A DNA stretch of 64,000 bases from Catellatospora methionotrophica (lineage in GTDB: Bacteria; Actinomycetota; Actinomycetes; Mycobacteriales; Micromonosporaceae), in NCBI RefSeq assembly GCF_011297335.1, contig NZ_JAAOTJ010000015.1, positions 62,001 through 126,000 on the forward strand. The letters run 5' to 3'. The number at the start of each line of letters is the position of its first letter. The stretch's first letter is position 1. Positions 7,886-15,692 of this stretch are shown here, in pieces. The notes below the pieces were generated by a model. That model saw only the letters and a list, made by a program, of their open reading frames with translations, made no database searches and had not been told where the DNA came from. The position numbers and the translations under genes were made by a program.

Positions 7886-9001
7886 ATGAACATTCTCGGC
7901 ATCGACCACCTGGAGTTCTACGTCGGTGACGCCCGCCAGACGGCCTACTATCTGTGCACGGCGTTCGGGTTCCGGATCTGCGGACAGGGCGGCCCGCAGA
8001 CGGGCCTGGCCGGGCAGCGCTCGCTGCTGCTGCAGCACGGGGACATCCGGATCGTGCTCACCTCCGGGCTGGTCGCCGACCACCCGGCCACGCTCTACGT
8101 CGGCCGCCACGGCGACGGCGTGGCCGTCATCGCCTTCGAGACCGACGACGCCGCCGGCCTGTACGACTTCGTCGTCGGGCGCGGGGCGAACGCGCTGTCC
8201 GCGCCGACCGTGCACGAGAACGCCGCGGGCCGGGTCGTGGAGGCGAGCGTCTCCGGCTTCGGTGACGTCACCCACCGCCTCGTCGAGCGGCATGGCTCCC
8301 GCTGGGAGCTGCTGCCCGGCACGATCGAGATGACGCTGCCGGAGCAGTCATACGCCGACGATCTGCTGCAGGTCATCGACCACCTGGCGATCTGCGTACC
8401 GGCCGGGGAGATCGCCGCCACCTCGCGCTACTACCAGGACGTGTTCGGTTTCGCCGAGATCTTCGAGGAGTACATCGAGGTCGGCGGGCAGGGCATGGAC
8501 TCCAAGGTGGTGCAGAGCCCGTCGCGGCAGGTGACGTTCACGCTGATCGAGCCGGACCTGTCGCGCCGCCCCGGCCAGATCGACGACTTCCTGTCCTGGC
8601 ACGCGGGCGCGGGCGTGCAGCACATCGCGTTCCGCACCAACGACATCGTCACCGCGGTGCGCACCTTCGCCGAGCGGGGCGTCGGTTTCCTCAGCACGCC
8701 GGGGACCTATTTCGACGCGCTGGAGCAGCGCCTGGGCAGCGTAGACCTGCCCATCGCGGAGTTGCGCCAGCTCGGGGTGCTGGTCGACACCGACCACTAC
8801 GGGGAGCTGTACCAGATCTTCACCCAGTCCATGCACGTGCGCCGGACGCTGTTCCTGGAGCTGATCGAGCGGCACGGTGCGCTGACCTTCGGCAGCAGCA
8901 ACATCAAGGCGCTGTACGAGGCCAAGGAGCGTGAGCTGGGGGCACCCGCCGAAGCGGTGCCCGCGCCGGACGCCCGCCCCGCCGGCCTGGCCGCCGCCTG
9001 A
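7886..9001 (+). CDS. hmaS: 4-hydroxymandelate synthase-like dioxygenase (HmaS/HPPD family)
   Basis: A 371-residue protein with two VOC (glyoxalase-fold) halves. Ligands for Fe(II) are His166 (IDHLAIC), His246 (GVQHIAF) and Glu325 (FLELIERHG). The family uses 4-hydroxyphenylpyruvate: HPPD makes homogentisate, HmaS makes 4-hydroxymandelate. The C-terminal helix reads FGSSNIKALYEA, as in glycopeptide HmaS as I recall it, where HPPDs have GNFKALFEA; the segment VGGQGMDSKVVQS is also HmaS-like. I therefore favour 4-hydroxymandelate as product. The strong site AGGGGTAGG precedes ATG 7886. It heads a unit with the PhyH-type dioxygenase. The usual 4-hydroxymandelate oxidase and HpgT of hydroxyphenylglycine pathways are not in the window. 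Confidence 0.8.
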   Translation: MNILGIDHLEFYVGDARQTAYYLCTAFGFRICGQGGPQTGLAGQRSLLLQHGDIRIVLTSGLVADHPATLYVGRHGDGVAVIAFETDDAAGLYDFVVGRGANALSAPTVHENAAGRVVEASVSGFGDVTHRLVERHGSRWELLPGTIEMTLPEQSYADDLLQVIDHLAICVPAGEIAATSRYYQDVFGFAEIFEEYIEVGGQGMDSKVVQSPSRQVTFTLIEPDLSRRPGQIDDFLSWHAGAGVQHIAFRTNDIVTAVRTFAERGVGFLSTPGTYFDALEQRLGSVDLPIAELRQLGVLVDTDHYGELYQIFTQSMHVRRTLFLELIERHGALTFGSSNIKALYEAKERELGAPAEAVPAPDARPAGLAAA

Positions 9002-9058
9002 GACCGGGACACCCCCGTGCACCATCCCCCACCCCCACCCCTGGCAAGGAGCCTTCCC

Positions 9059-9970
9059 ATGGCTGAGCAGTTCTACCTGACCGACGAGGAGCGGGAGTTG
9101 CTCCCCTCCGACGAGGACGTCGCGTTCTACGCCGAGCACGGCTGGTACCTGACGAAGAAGCTGTTCACCGACGCCGAGGTCGACGAGCTGGTCGAGGCCA
9201 GCGAGCGCTTCTACGCCGGGGAGCGCAGCCGCTCCCTGCCGCTGCGACCGCGCCGCCTGGCGTACTGGGAGCCGCAGCACGGCGACGTGCAGCGGCACAA
9301 CGACTACGTGCACTACGAGCATGACGGGCTGGCCAAGCTGCTGCGCAAGCCGCTGATCGGCGCGGTCGCGGCCCGGCTCGCCCAGGCCGACGAGATCCGG
9401 ATCTTCCAGTCGACCCTGATCTTCAAGCCGCCGCGCCCGGAGGAGCCGACCAACGTCGTGCCGTGGCACTTCGACCGGCACTACTGGGCGTCGTCGACCT
9501 CGGAGCGCATGCTCACCGCGTTCATCCCCTTCCACGACTGTGACGAGGAGATGGGCACCATCACGATGGTCGACGGCAGCCACCGGTGGCAGGAGGTCGG
9601 CAACGACGACTCCACCGCCAAGCACTTCGCCGAGCGCGACAAGGAGGACCTGGAGGTCCTGCTGGCGCGCAACGCGGCGTTCAACGGCACCCAGGTCACC
9701 AAGGTCCCGATGATCATCCCCAAGGGCCACATGAGCTTCCACCACTGCCGCACGTACCACGGCAGCGCCGGCAACCGCAGCGACCGTCCCCGCCGCGCGG
9801 TGTCCCTGCACCTGCAGGACGGCGAGAACCGGTACCGCCCGTACGCCCTCAGCGACGGCTCCGTCGTCGGTTACAACCACGACGAGCTGGTGCGCCGTAC
9901 GCCCGACGGCCACCCCGACTATGCCGACCCGGATTACTGCCCGGTGCTCTGGACCTCGGCTCAGCACTGA
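9059..9970 (+). CDS. phytanoyl-CoA dioxygenase (PhyH) family Fe(II)/2-oxoglutarate oxygenase
   Basis: A 303-residue non-haem iron oxygenase. The facial triad is His137 and Asp139 (WHFDRHYW) plus His234 (TYHGSAGN), with Arg240 or a nearby arginine (PRRAVSLHL) for 2-oxoglutarate binding. PhyH-family enzymes hydroxylate, halogenate or epoxidise small molecules, often in biosynthetic clusters. ATG 9059 has an AAGGAG site 8 nt upstream and is preferred over an in-frame GTG 42 nt earlier, which would add a proline-rich leader. It lies 57 nt after the hmaS-like gene, so it may tailor the mandelate-derived unit or a carrier-bound acyl chain. Confidence 0.88.
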   Translation: MAEQFYLTDEERELLPSDEDVAFYAEHGWYLTKKLFTDAEVDELVEASERFYAGERSRSLPLRPRRLAYWEPQHGDVQRHNDYVHYEHDGLAKLLRKPLIGAVAARLAQADEIRIFQSTLIFKPPRPEEPTNVVPWHFDRHYWASSTSERMLTAFIPFHDCDEEMGTITMVDGSHRWQEVGNDDSTAKHFAERDKEDLEVLLARNAAFNGTQVTKVPMIIPKGHMSFHHCRTYHGSAGNRSDRPRRAVSLHLQDGENRYRPYALSDGSVVGYNHDELVRRTPDGHPDYADPDYCPVLWTSAQH

Positions 9971-9980
9971 AATCTCTTCG

Positions 9981-10022
9981 GCCGCAGCTCACCACCGGCG
10001 TCGCCCGCTGGTGAGCTGCGGC
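9981..10022. terminator. strong hairpin between dioxygenase and methyltransferase genes
   Basis: The perfect 14-bp stem GCCGCAGCTCACCA / TGGTGAGCTGCGGC encloses a 14-nt loop and begins 11 nt after the dioxygenase stop. It lacks a clear U tract, as is common in actinomycetes. It probably separates the 7886-9970 unit from the 10052-13001 operon, or attenuates read-through, since only 29 nt remain before the next start. Confidence 0.65.
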
Positions 10023-10051
10023 TTCGGCACACCCTCGGCTCGGAGAACAAC

Positions 10052-11044
10052 GTGAACGAAGCACTGGCCCGGCGCAAACTCCTCGGCATCCTCTCCGGCA
10101 GCTGGGTCGCCCAGGGGGTGTACGCGCTGGTCCGGCTCGGCGTGCCGGACCAGCTGGCGGACGGCCCCAAGCACGTCGGCGACCTGGCCCACCAGTGCGG
10201 TGCGGACCCCCACGCGCTGGGCCGCCTGCTGCGGGCGCTGTCCCTGATGGGCCTGTTCACCCGCCCGGCCCCGGACACGTACGGGCTGACCCCCACCACG
10301 GAGCTGCTGCGCGCCGACGTGCCCGGTTCGGTCCGCCTCAACGCGCTGATGCAGGGTGACGAGGTGTTCCGCTCGTTCGCCGAGATCATGCACACGCTGC
10401 GCACCGGCCGCCCGGCCTTCGAGGCGGTGTACGGCCGCCCGTTCTACGACTATCTCGGCGACAACCCCGACGCCGCGGCCGTGTTCAACGAGTCCATGGG
10501 CGACCAGCGCCCGCCGGAGGCGCTGTCCGGCTGCGACCTGAGCGAGGCCCGGATCGTGGTCGACGTCGGCGGCGGCAACGGCAGCCTGCTCGCCGAACTG
10601 CTGGAGCGGTATCCGCACCTGCAGGGCGTGCTGCTGGAGCTGCCCGACGCGGCCGCTGCCGCCCGTACGAAGCTGGCCGAGGCGGGCCTGGCCGGGCGCT
10701 CGGCGTGCGTGGAGGGCAGCTTCTTCGACGGCGTGCCCGACGGCGGCGACGTCTACACGCTGGCCCGGGTGCTGCACAACTGGAACGACGACAACGCGAT
10801 CGCGATCCTGCGCCGGGTGCACGCGGTGCTGCCGCCGCACGGGCGCGTCATCGTGCTGGAGGAGTTCCTGCCCGAGGAGGCCGATCCGGCGGGCCGCTCC
10901 GCGGCGGGGCTGGTCGACCTGCTCATGCTGGTCACCCTGGAGGGCCGCGACCGCACCGAGAACGAGTACCGGGAACTGCTGGGCAAGGCCGGGTTCGAGA
11001 TCGTCGACGCCCGCGCGGGAGTGCTGGAGGCACGGGTCGCATGA
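10052..11044 (+). CDS. SAM-dependent O-methyltransferase (acetylserotonin/CarB-type)
   Basis: A 330-residue class I methyltransferase with an N-terminal winged-helix dimerisation domain (residues ~1-90) and a C-terminal Rossmann domain. The SAM loop is DVGGGNGSL at 171-179. HNWNDD and LEEFLPE are typical of the Methyltransf_2 family, which methylates phenolic hydroxyls of aromatic natural products. This fits a 4-hydroxyphenyl substrate from the hmaS-like pathway (inference). GTG 10052 is preceded by GGAG at 10042. The gene ends in an ATGA overlap with the E1 alpha gene, so methylation and 2-oxoacid processing genes are coupled. Confidence 0.9.
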   Translation: MNEALARRKLLGILSGSWVAQGVYALVRLGVPDQLADGPKHVGDLAHQCGADPHALGRLLRALSLMGLFTRPAPDTYGLTPTTELLRADVPGSVRLNALMQGDEVFRSFAEIMHTLRTGRPAFEAVYGRPFYDYLGDNPDAAAVFNESMGDQRPPEALSGCDLSEARIVVDVGGGNGSLLAELLERYPHLQGVLLELPDAAAAARTKLAEAGLAGRSACVEGSFFDGVPDGGDVYTLARVLHNWNDDNAIAILRRVHAVLPPHGRVIVLEEFLPEEADPAGRSAAGLVDLLMLVTLEGRDRTENEYRELLGKAGFEIVDARAGVLEARVA

Positions 11045-12027
11045 GCGAGGACGCGGGGCTGTACCGGACGATGCGGCTGATCCGCAGGTTCGAGGAGCGG
11101 TCGATCGAGCTGGTCCACGCCGGGGAGATCGTCGGCGGGATCCACCCGTACATCGGGCAGGAGGCCATCGCCGCGGGCGTGTGCGCGGCGCTGCGCGAGG
11201 ACGACATCATCACCAGCACCCACCGCGGACACGGGCACGTGCTGGCCAAGGGTGCCGACCCGGTGCGCATGCTCGCCGAGCTGACCGGCCGCGCGACCGG
11301 GCTCAACCAGGGCCGGGGCGGCTCGATGCACGCCGCGGACTTCAGCAAGGGCATCTACGGCGCGAACGGGATCGTCGGCGCGGGCGGGGCCATCGCCACC
11401 GGCGCGGCCTGGGCCGCCGTCAAGGAGGGCAGCGACCGGGTCGCGGTCAGCTTCTTCGGCGACGGCGCGGTCAGCCAGGGCGTGCTACTGGAGACGTTCA
11501 ACCTGGCCGCGCTGTGGCGGCTGCCGGTGCTGTTCGTCTGCGAGAACAACGGGTACGCCACCACGCTCACCGTGGCACAGTCCGTCGCCGGCTCGATCAC
11601 CGGCCGCGCCGAGGCGTTCGGCATCCCCGCGGTCAGCGTGGACGGGGCCGACGCGACGGCGGTGCTGGACGCGGCCCGCGACGCCGTGGCCCGTGGCCGT
11701 GCCGGGGGCGGGCCGAGCTTCATCGAGGCCACCGCGTACCGCTTCGACGCCCACCACACCTGGGAGCACAAGGCCAGGGTGCGTTACCGCAGCGATGAGG
11801 AGGTGGCGGCCGGCCGGTCCCGCGACCCGCTCGACGTGCACGGCTCCCGCCTGGACGCCGACGTCCGCGCCGGGATCGACGCGGAGGTCGAGGCGCTGAT
11901 CACCGAGGCGGTCGCGTACGCGCTGGACAGCCCGCATCCCGACCCGGCCGGGGCACTCGACCACCTCTACGCCACCGGCCTGCGCGGCCGCGACGGCATC
12001 GGACTCCTCGACACGGCGGTGCGCTGA
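11041..12027 (+). CDS. 2-oxoacid (pyruvate-type) dehydrogenase E1, alpha subunit
   Basis: A 328-residue thiamine-diphosphate enzyme subunit. The ThDP/Mg motif runs from GDGAVSQG (Asp141) to Asn169-Asn170 (CENNGYA). The loop HTWEHKARVRYR follows the expected alpha-subunit phosphorylation-loop position. It pairs with the beta subunit encoded next. E1 decarboxylates a 2-oxo acid and transfers the acyl group to a lipoyl or other acceptor. No E2 or E3 gene lies nearby. Similar orphan E1 pairs (PglB/PglC) occur in the pristinamycin phenylglycine pathway, where an aromatic 2-oxo acid is processed, so a cluster-specific arylglyoxylate or branched-chain substrate is likely. Confidence 0.88.
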   Translation: MSEDAGLYRTMRLIRRFEERSIELVHAGEIVGGIHPYIGQEAIAAGVCAALREDDIITSTHRGHGHVLAKGADPVRMLAELTGRATGLNQGRGGSMHAADFSKGIYGANGIVGAGGAIATGAAWAAVKEGSDRVAVSFFGDGAVSQGVLLETFNLAALWRLPVLFVCENNGYATTLTVAQSVAGSITGRAEAFGIPAVSVDGADATAVLDAARDAVARGRAGGGPSFIEATAYRFDAHHTWEHKARVRYRSDEEVAAGRSRDPLDVHGSRLDADVRAGIDAEVEALITEAVAYALDSPHPDPAGALDHLYATGLRGRDGIGLLDTAVR

Positions 12028-13001
12028 TGGCACGACTGTCCTACCTCAAGGCCCTGCAGCGGGCGCTGTCCGACGAGATGGGCCGCGACGAGGCCGTCTG
12101 CGTGCTCGGCGAGGACATCGGCGTGGGCGTCAACAACGTCACCACCGGCCTGCTGGCCAAGTACGGCGCGCAGCGCGTCGTCGACACCCCGCTGTCCGAG
12201 CAGGCCTTCACCAGTTTCGCGACCGGCGCGGCGCTGGCCGGGCTGCGGCCGGTCATCGAGTTCCAGATCCCGTCGCTGCTGTTCCTGGTCTTCGAGCAGA
12301 TCGCCAACCAGGCGCACAAGTTCTCGCTGATGACCGGTGGGCAGGCGAGGGTGCCGGTGACCTACTTCGTGCCGGGTTCGGGGTCGCGCAGCGGCTGGGC
12401 GGGCCAGCACTCCGACCACCCGTACGGGCTGTTCGCGCACGTGGGCGTGAAGACGGTGGTGCCGGCTACGCCGGAGGACGCGTACGGGCTGTTCCTGACC
12501 GCGATCCGCGACGACGACCCGGTGGTGCTGTTCGCCCCCGCCGGGGCGCTCGGGGTGCGGGCCGACGTCGACATGGACGCGCTCGGGCCGGTGCCGCTGG
12601 GCGTCGGGCGGGTGCACCGGGAGGGCACCGACGTGACCGTGGTCGCGGTCGGGCACCTGGTGCAGGCGGCCCTGGCCGTCGCGGAGCAGCTCGCCGACCA
12701 GATCTCGGTGGAGGTCTTCGACCCCCGCACGCTCCACCCGTTCGACTGGGACGGGCTGGCGGCCTCGGTCGCCAAGACCGGGCGGCTCGTGGTGATCGAC
12801 GACTCGAACCGGATGTGCGGCATCGCCGGAGAGATCCTGGCGACCGCCGCCGAGCAGATGCGGCTGACCGTGCCGCCCAAGCGGGTGACCCGGCCCGACG
12901 GCGCGGTGCTCCCGTTCGCCCGCGATCTCGACCTGGCCGTGCAGCCGCAGCAGGACCAGCTGCTCACGGCCGTGCAGGAGGTCTACAAGTCCAGCCGCTG
13001 A
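12027..13001 (+). CDS. 2-oxoacid (pyruvate-type) dehydrogenase E1, beta subunit
   Basis: A 324-residue transketolase-like beta subunit (N-terminal pyrimidine-binding domain, C-terminal transketolase domain). Motifs include VLGEDIGVG, DTPLSEQAF and a C-terminal VVIDDSNRMCGIAGE. The start overlaps the alpha-subunit stop by one base (TGATG), giving coupled translation of the heterotetramer. It is the last gene of the operon before a strong hairpin. Standard housekeeping complexes would be followed by a lipoyl E2; here transcription stops, supporting a specialised role in the cluster. Confidence 0.88.
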   Translation: MARLSYLKALQRALSDEMGRDEAVCVLGEDIGVGVNNVTTGLLAKYGAQRVVDTPLSEQAFTSFATGAALAGLRPVIEFQIPSLLFLVFEQIANQAHKFSLMTGGQARVPVTYFVPGSGSRSGWAGQHSDHPYGLFAHVGVKTVVPATPEDAYGLFLTAIRDDDPVVLFAPAGALGVRADVDMDALGPVPLGVGRVHREGTDVTVVAVGHLVQAALAVAEQLADQISVEVFDPRTLHPFDWDGLAASVAKTGRLVVIDDSNRMCGIAGEILATAAEQMRLTVPPKRVTRPDGAVLPFARDLDLAVQPQQDQLLTAVQEVYKSSR

Positions 13002-13007
13002 CGCGGC

Positions 13008-13041
13008 GGCAGCCGCCGGGCGGGGGGTCCCGGCGGCTGCC
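13008..13041. terminator. bidirectional terminator between E1 beta and protease genes
   Basis: A perfect 13-bp GC stem (GGCAGCCGCCGGG / CCCGGCGGCTGCC) with an 8-nt loop begins 6 nt after the E1 beta stop and lies 20 nt from the convergent protease stop. Its position between convergent genes supports a shared terminator. Confidence 0.75.
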
Positions 13042-13060
13042 CTTACCTGAGGAGGAGGCC

Positions 13061-14122
13061 TCAGTAGACGCTCACGCCGTAGACGCTGAGCGGTTCGGTG
13101 ACCGGCTGGAAGTAGGTCGTGCCGCCGGTGCTGCAGTTACCGCTGCCGCCTGAGGTCAGGCCCAGCGCGACGCTGCCCGCGAACAGCGAGCCGCCGCTGT
13201 CGCCGCCCTCGGCGCAGACGTTGGTCCGGATCAGGCCGGTGACGGTGCCCTGCGGGTAGTTCACGGTCGCGCCGGTGCCGAGCACGCGGCCGCTGCGCAG
13301 GCCGGTGGTGCTGCCGCTGCGGTTCACGGTCTGGTTGACGGTGGCGTTGCCCGCGCTGGTGATGTCCTGGTAGCTGCCGTTGTACAGGTAGACGTTGCCA
13401 GGGTGGGCGATGGCGCTGTCGTAGCGCACGATGCCGTAGTCGTTGCCCGGGAAGCTGGTGCCGGTGCGGGTGCCGATGAAGTTGCCGCCGCCCGACGAGG
13501 CGTACCAGCTGGAGGAGATGTTGGTGCAGTGCCCGGCGGTGAGGAAGAAGTAGACACCGGCGGAGTTGCGCACGTTGAAGCCGAGCGAGCAGCGCGAGTT
13601 GCCGCCGTAGATGGCCTGCCCGCCGGAGATGGTCGGGCTGAGCGTGCCCGCGGTGATCTCCACCCGGACGTTGTCGCCGAGCCGGTCGGTGACGGCCTTC
13701 AGCTTGGCCAGCTTCGCACCGGTGACGGTGCTGTCGGCGGTGACCACCACCTGGTTGCTGATCGGGTCGGTGTACCAGGAGGTGCCGGCGATGCGGGCCA
13801 GCCGGTCCAGGTCGGCGGTCGCACCCTGGAGCTGCGCGGCGCTGCGGGTCACCAGGCGGGCGACGCCGCCGGCGGCCCGTACCTTGTCGGCCGACGCGCT
13901 GTCGGTGACGTTGACGACCATCTTGCCGGCGTTGTCGACGAAGACGCCGGCCGCGCCGAGCTCGGTGGCGAGCGCGGTGGCCGCGTCGGCGGTCAGCGCC
14001 GGGCCGGTGCCGCCGGCCGGAGCGGCCTGCGCCGTGGCCGGGACCAGCAGCCCTGCGGCGAGCAGGGTGGCGGCGGCCGCGCGGACGGTGAAGCGCCGTC
14101 GCGTGGTGGGAGTGTTGAGCAC
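13061..14122 (-). CDS. secreted S1-family serine protease (alpha-lytic/streptogrisin type)
   Basis: A 353-residue preproprotease. A basic N-terminus with RRRFTV and a hydrophobic core ending in TAQAAP is a Sec or possibly Tat signal peptide; the prosegment runs to about residue 160. The triad is His198 (TAGHC), Asp228 (DYGIVRYD) and Ser309 (GDSGGSLF). Cysteines flank the His and Ser regions, as expected for disulphides. GTG 14122 is chosen because GAGGAGGA lies just upstream; an in-frame ATG at 14260 would put 46 non-signal residues in front. It is probably an unrelated extracellular digestive enzyme sitting inside the cluster. Confidence 0.9.
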   Translation of the reverse strand: MLNTPTTRRRFTVRAAAATLLAAGLLVPATAQAAPAGGTGPALTADAATALATELGAAGVFVDNAGKMVVNVTDSASADKVRAAGGVARLVTRSAAQLQGATADLDRLARIAGTSWYTDPISNQVVVTADSTVTGAKLAKLKAVTDRLGDNVRVEITAGTLSPTISGGQAIYGGNSRCSLGFNVRNSAGVYFFLTAGHCTNISSSWYASSGGGNFIGTRTGTSFPGNDYGIVRYDSAIAHPGNVYLYNGSYQDITSAGNATVNQTVNRSGSTTGLRSGRVLGTGATVNYPQGTVTGLIRTNVCAEGGDSGGSLFAGSVALGLTSGGSGNCSTGGTTYFQPVTEPLSVYGVSVY

Positions 14123-14348
14123 AGGTTCCTCCTCGGGGTTGTGGCATGTGGTGACATGCCGGAGGTGACCGGGTTGCCCGGTTGGGGCGCTCGGTCCTGG
14201 AACACGATGCCAAACGTCGCAAGAATCTTCAATATTTAGGTTGCTAAATGCATGTGCCAAATCTCCTCAGGTCCAGGCCATGCGCCCGGCGGGAAGACGC
14301 GGCCACCCCCGTGAACTGGCGGCTGACCGGCAGGTCCGGCGACGGACG

Positions 14349-14354
14349 TAAGAT
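14349..14354 (+). promoter_or_regulatory. -10 box for a leaderless isochorismatase-like transcript
   Basis: TAAGAT ends 7 nt before ATG 14362 and no ribosome site is visible, so the mRNA is probably leaderless. CTGACC at 14323-14328 is a weak -35 candidate at 20 nt spacing. Confidence 0.45.
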
Positions 14355-14361
14355 CAAAACC

Positions 14362-14850
14362 ATGACCTCGGCACTCGTACTGATCGACCTGATGCCGCGC
14401 ATCGTGGCCCTGCCCGTCGAACCGCACTCCGGCGAGGACGTGCTGCGCCGGTGCACCCAGCTGGCCGCGGCGTTCCGGGCCGCGGGCCGCCCGGTCGTGC
14501 TGGTCCGCGTCGACCGGCCCAACGTGGCCACCCAGCCGCCCGGCAGCGACCTCGTCGACGGCCTCGCCCAGCCCGGCGACGTGCTCGTGGTGAAGCGATC
14601 CATCGGCGCATTCCACGCCACCGACCTGCACGAGCAGCTCCAGCGCCTGGGCGCGACCACGCTCGTGCTGGCGGGCCTGGTCACCACGATGGGCGTCGAG
14701 TCCACCGCGCGGGCCGCCGGCGACATCGGCTACGACCTGGAGTTCGTCGAGGACGCCATGTCCGGCCTGGCCACCGACGAACACGAGATGGCCGTCCGCC
14801 GCACCTTCCCCCGCCTGGGCCGCGTCCACACCACCGCCGACTACCTCTGA
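14362..14850 (+). CDS. isochorismatase-like cysteine hydrolase family protein lacking the Cys
   Basis: A 162-residue Rossmann-like hydrolase. Asp9 (LVLIDLMPR) and a Lys in VVKRSIGAF match the family's catalytic Asp and Lys. The nucleophile position reads VTTMGVESTAR, with Gly111 where the cysteine hydrolases have Cys; true isochorismatases such as PhzD and EntB also lack it. The substrate is therefore uncertain: a vinyl-ether or amide-like small molecule. An upstream ATG at 14248 exists but its extension looks non-coding. The gene ends at the palindrome shared with the convergent SGNH gene. Confidence 0.75.
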   Translation: MTSALVLIDLMPRIVALPVEPHSGEDVLRRCTQLAAAFRAAGRPVVLVRVDRPNVATQPPGSDLVDGLAQPGDVLVVKRSIGAFHATDLHEQLQRLGATTLVLAGLVTTMGVESTARAAGDIGYDLEFVEDAMSGLATDEHEMAVRRTFPRLGRVHTTADYL

Positions 14851-14898
14851 TCCCCCCCGCCGACCGGCCGAGCCGCGCGGCGCGGCGCCCCACCCCTG

Positions 14899-14962
14899 CC
14901 GCAACTCTTAAAGACCCGCGCCTTCAACAGGCGTCAAGGCCGCGACTCTTTAAGAGTTGCGG
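14899..14962. repeat. long palindrome, copy B of the hairpin family
   Basis: Perfect 15-nt arms CCGCAACTCTTAAAG (14899-14913) and 14948-14962 surround a centre with its own inverted CGCG-CCTT / AAGG-CGCG pairing. C-rich and G-rich flanks extend the stem. It lies between convergent genes, which suits a bidirectional terminator. The other copy is at 4025-4089. Confidence 0.75.
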
Positions 14963-15005
14963 CGGAGGGGCGGGGCGGGGCGGGCGGCCGGGGGTGGAGG
15001 GCTGG

Positions 15006-15692
15006 TCAGGGGGTGAGGTGGAGGCCGAGGCGGCGGATGGTGAGGGCGGCGCAGATGCTGTGGCTGCGCAGGTTGCCGTGTACGCCGTCGGCGCTGTAGC
15101 TGGCCGGGTCGCGTTCGGCGGGGTGGCCGGTGCAGTTGACGTGGATCGCGCCGAGGCGGGCGGACAGTGCCGCGGTGCGCGCCGACAGCATGCGCATCCG
15201 CTCCCCCACCTGGTGTTTGACCGGCTCGGGGAACGACGGGGCGTAGGAGACGTCGAACATGCCGACCGTGATGACGTCCGCTCCCGCCTCCTGCAGCGCG
15301 GTGATCATCGCGCCGAGTTCGGCGTCGACCGCGTCCGGCTGGTACGAGCGCCGCAGCGCGTCGTTGCCCCCGGCCGAGATCAGCACCAGATCGGGCGCGA
15401 ACCGCACCGCCGCCGCAAGCTGCTGCTCGCGGATCTCCGCCGCCCGTAGTTCCCGCACACCGAGGTTCAGGTAGCACAGGTCGGGCTGCTGTTCGGCCAG
15501 CTCGCTGCGGATGCGGTCACACCAGGCCTGCTCCACGTATCCGGGCACCGGGTCGCCGACGCCCGAGGCGACGCTGTCGCCGAGCACCGCGAACCGCTTC
15601 CACGGGTGCCCCGCCAGCAGCGCGGCCGCCTCGCCGGGATCCAGGCAGTACGGGTCGGCCGCCTCCAGGGTGGCGGCGTACCCGTCAACCAT
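15006..15692 (-). CDS. SGNH/GDSL-type esterase
   Basis: A 228-residue cytoplasmic-looking SGNH hydrolase. Block I is VLGDSVASG (Ser nucleophile), block II Gly in NLGVREL, block III Asn in SAGGND, and block V has Asp and His in ADGVHGN. Such enzymes hydrolyse carbohydrate or acyl esters. The start ATG overlaps the end of the MFS gene by 8 nt, so the ligase, MFS and esterase genes form one minus-strand operon (19253 to 15006). In a pathway without a visible thioesterase, it is a candidate releasing or deacylating enzyme (inference). Confidence 0.85.
   Translation of the reverse strand: MVDGYAATLEAADPYCLDPGEAAALLAGHPWKRFAVLGDSVASGVGDPVPGYVEQAWCDRIRSELAEQQPDLCYLNLGVRELRAAEIREQQLAAAVRFAPDLVLISAGGNDALRRSYQPDAVDAELGAMITALQEAGADVITVGMFDVSYAPSFPEPVKHQVGERMRMLSARTAALSARLGAIHVNCTGHPAERDPASYSADGVHGNLRSHSICAALTIRRLGLHLTP

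Noticed and set aside
7886-9001. HPPD of tyrosine catabolism
   Set aside because: C-terminal helix and mid-domain motifs are HmaS-like, and no homogentisate pathway gene is nearby. It remains an alternative to test.
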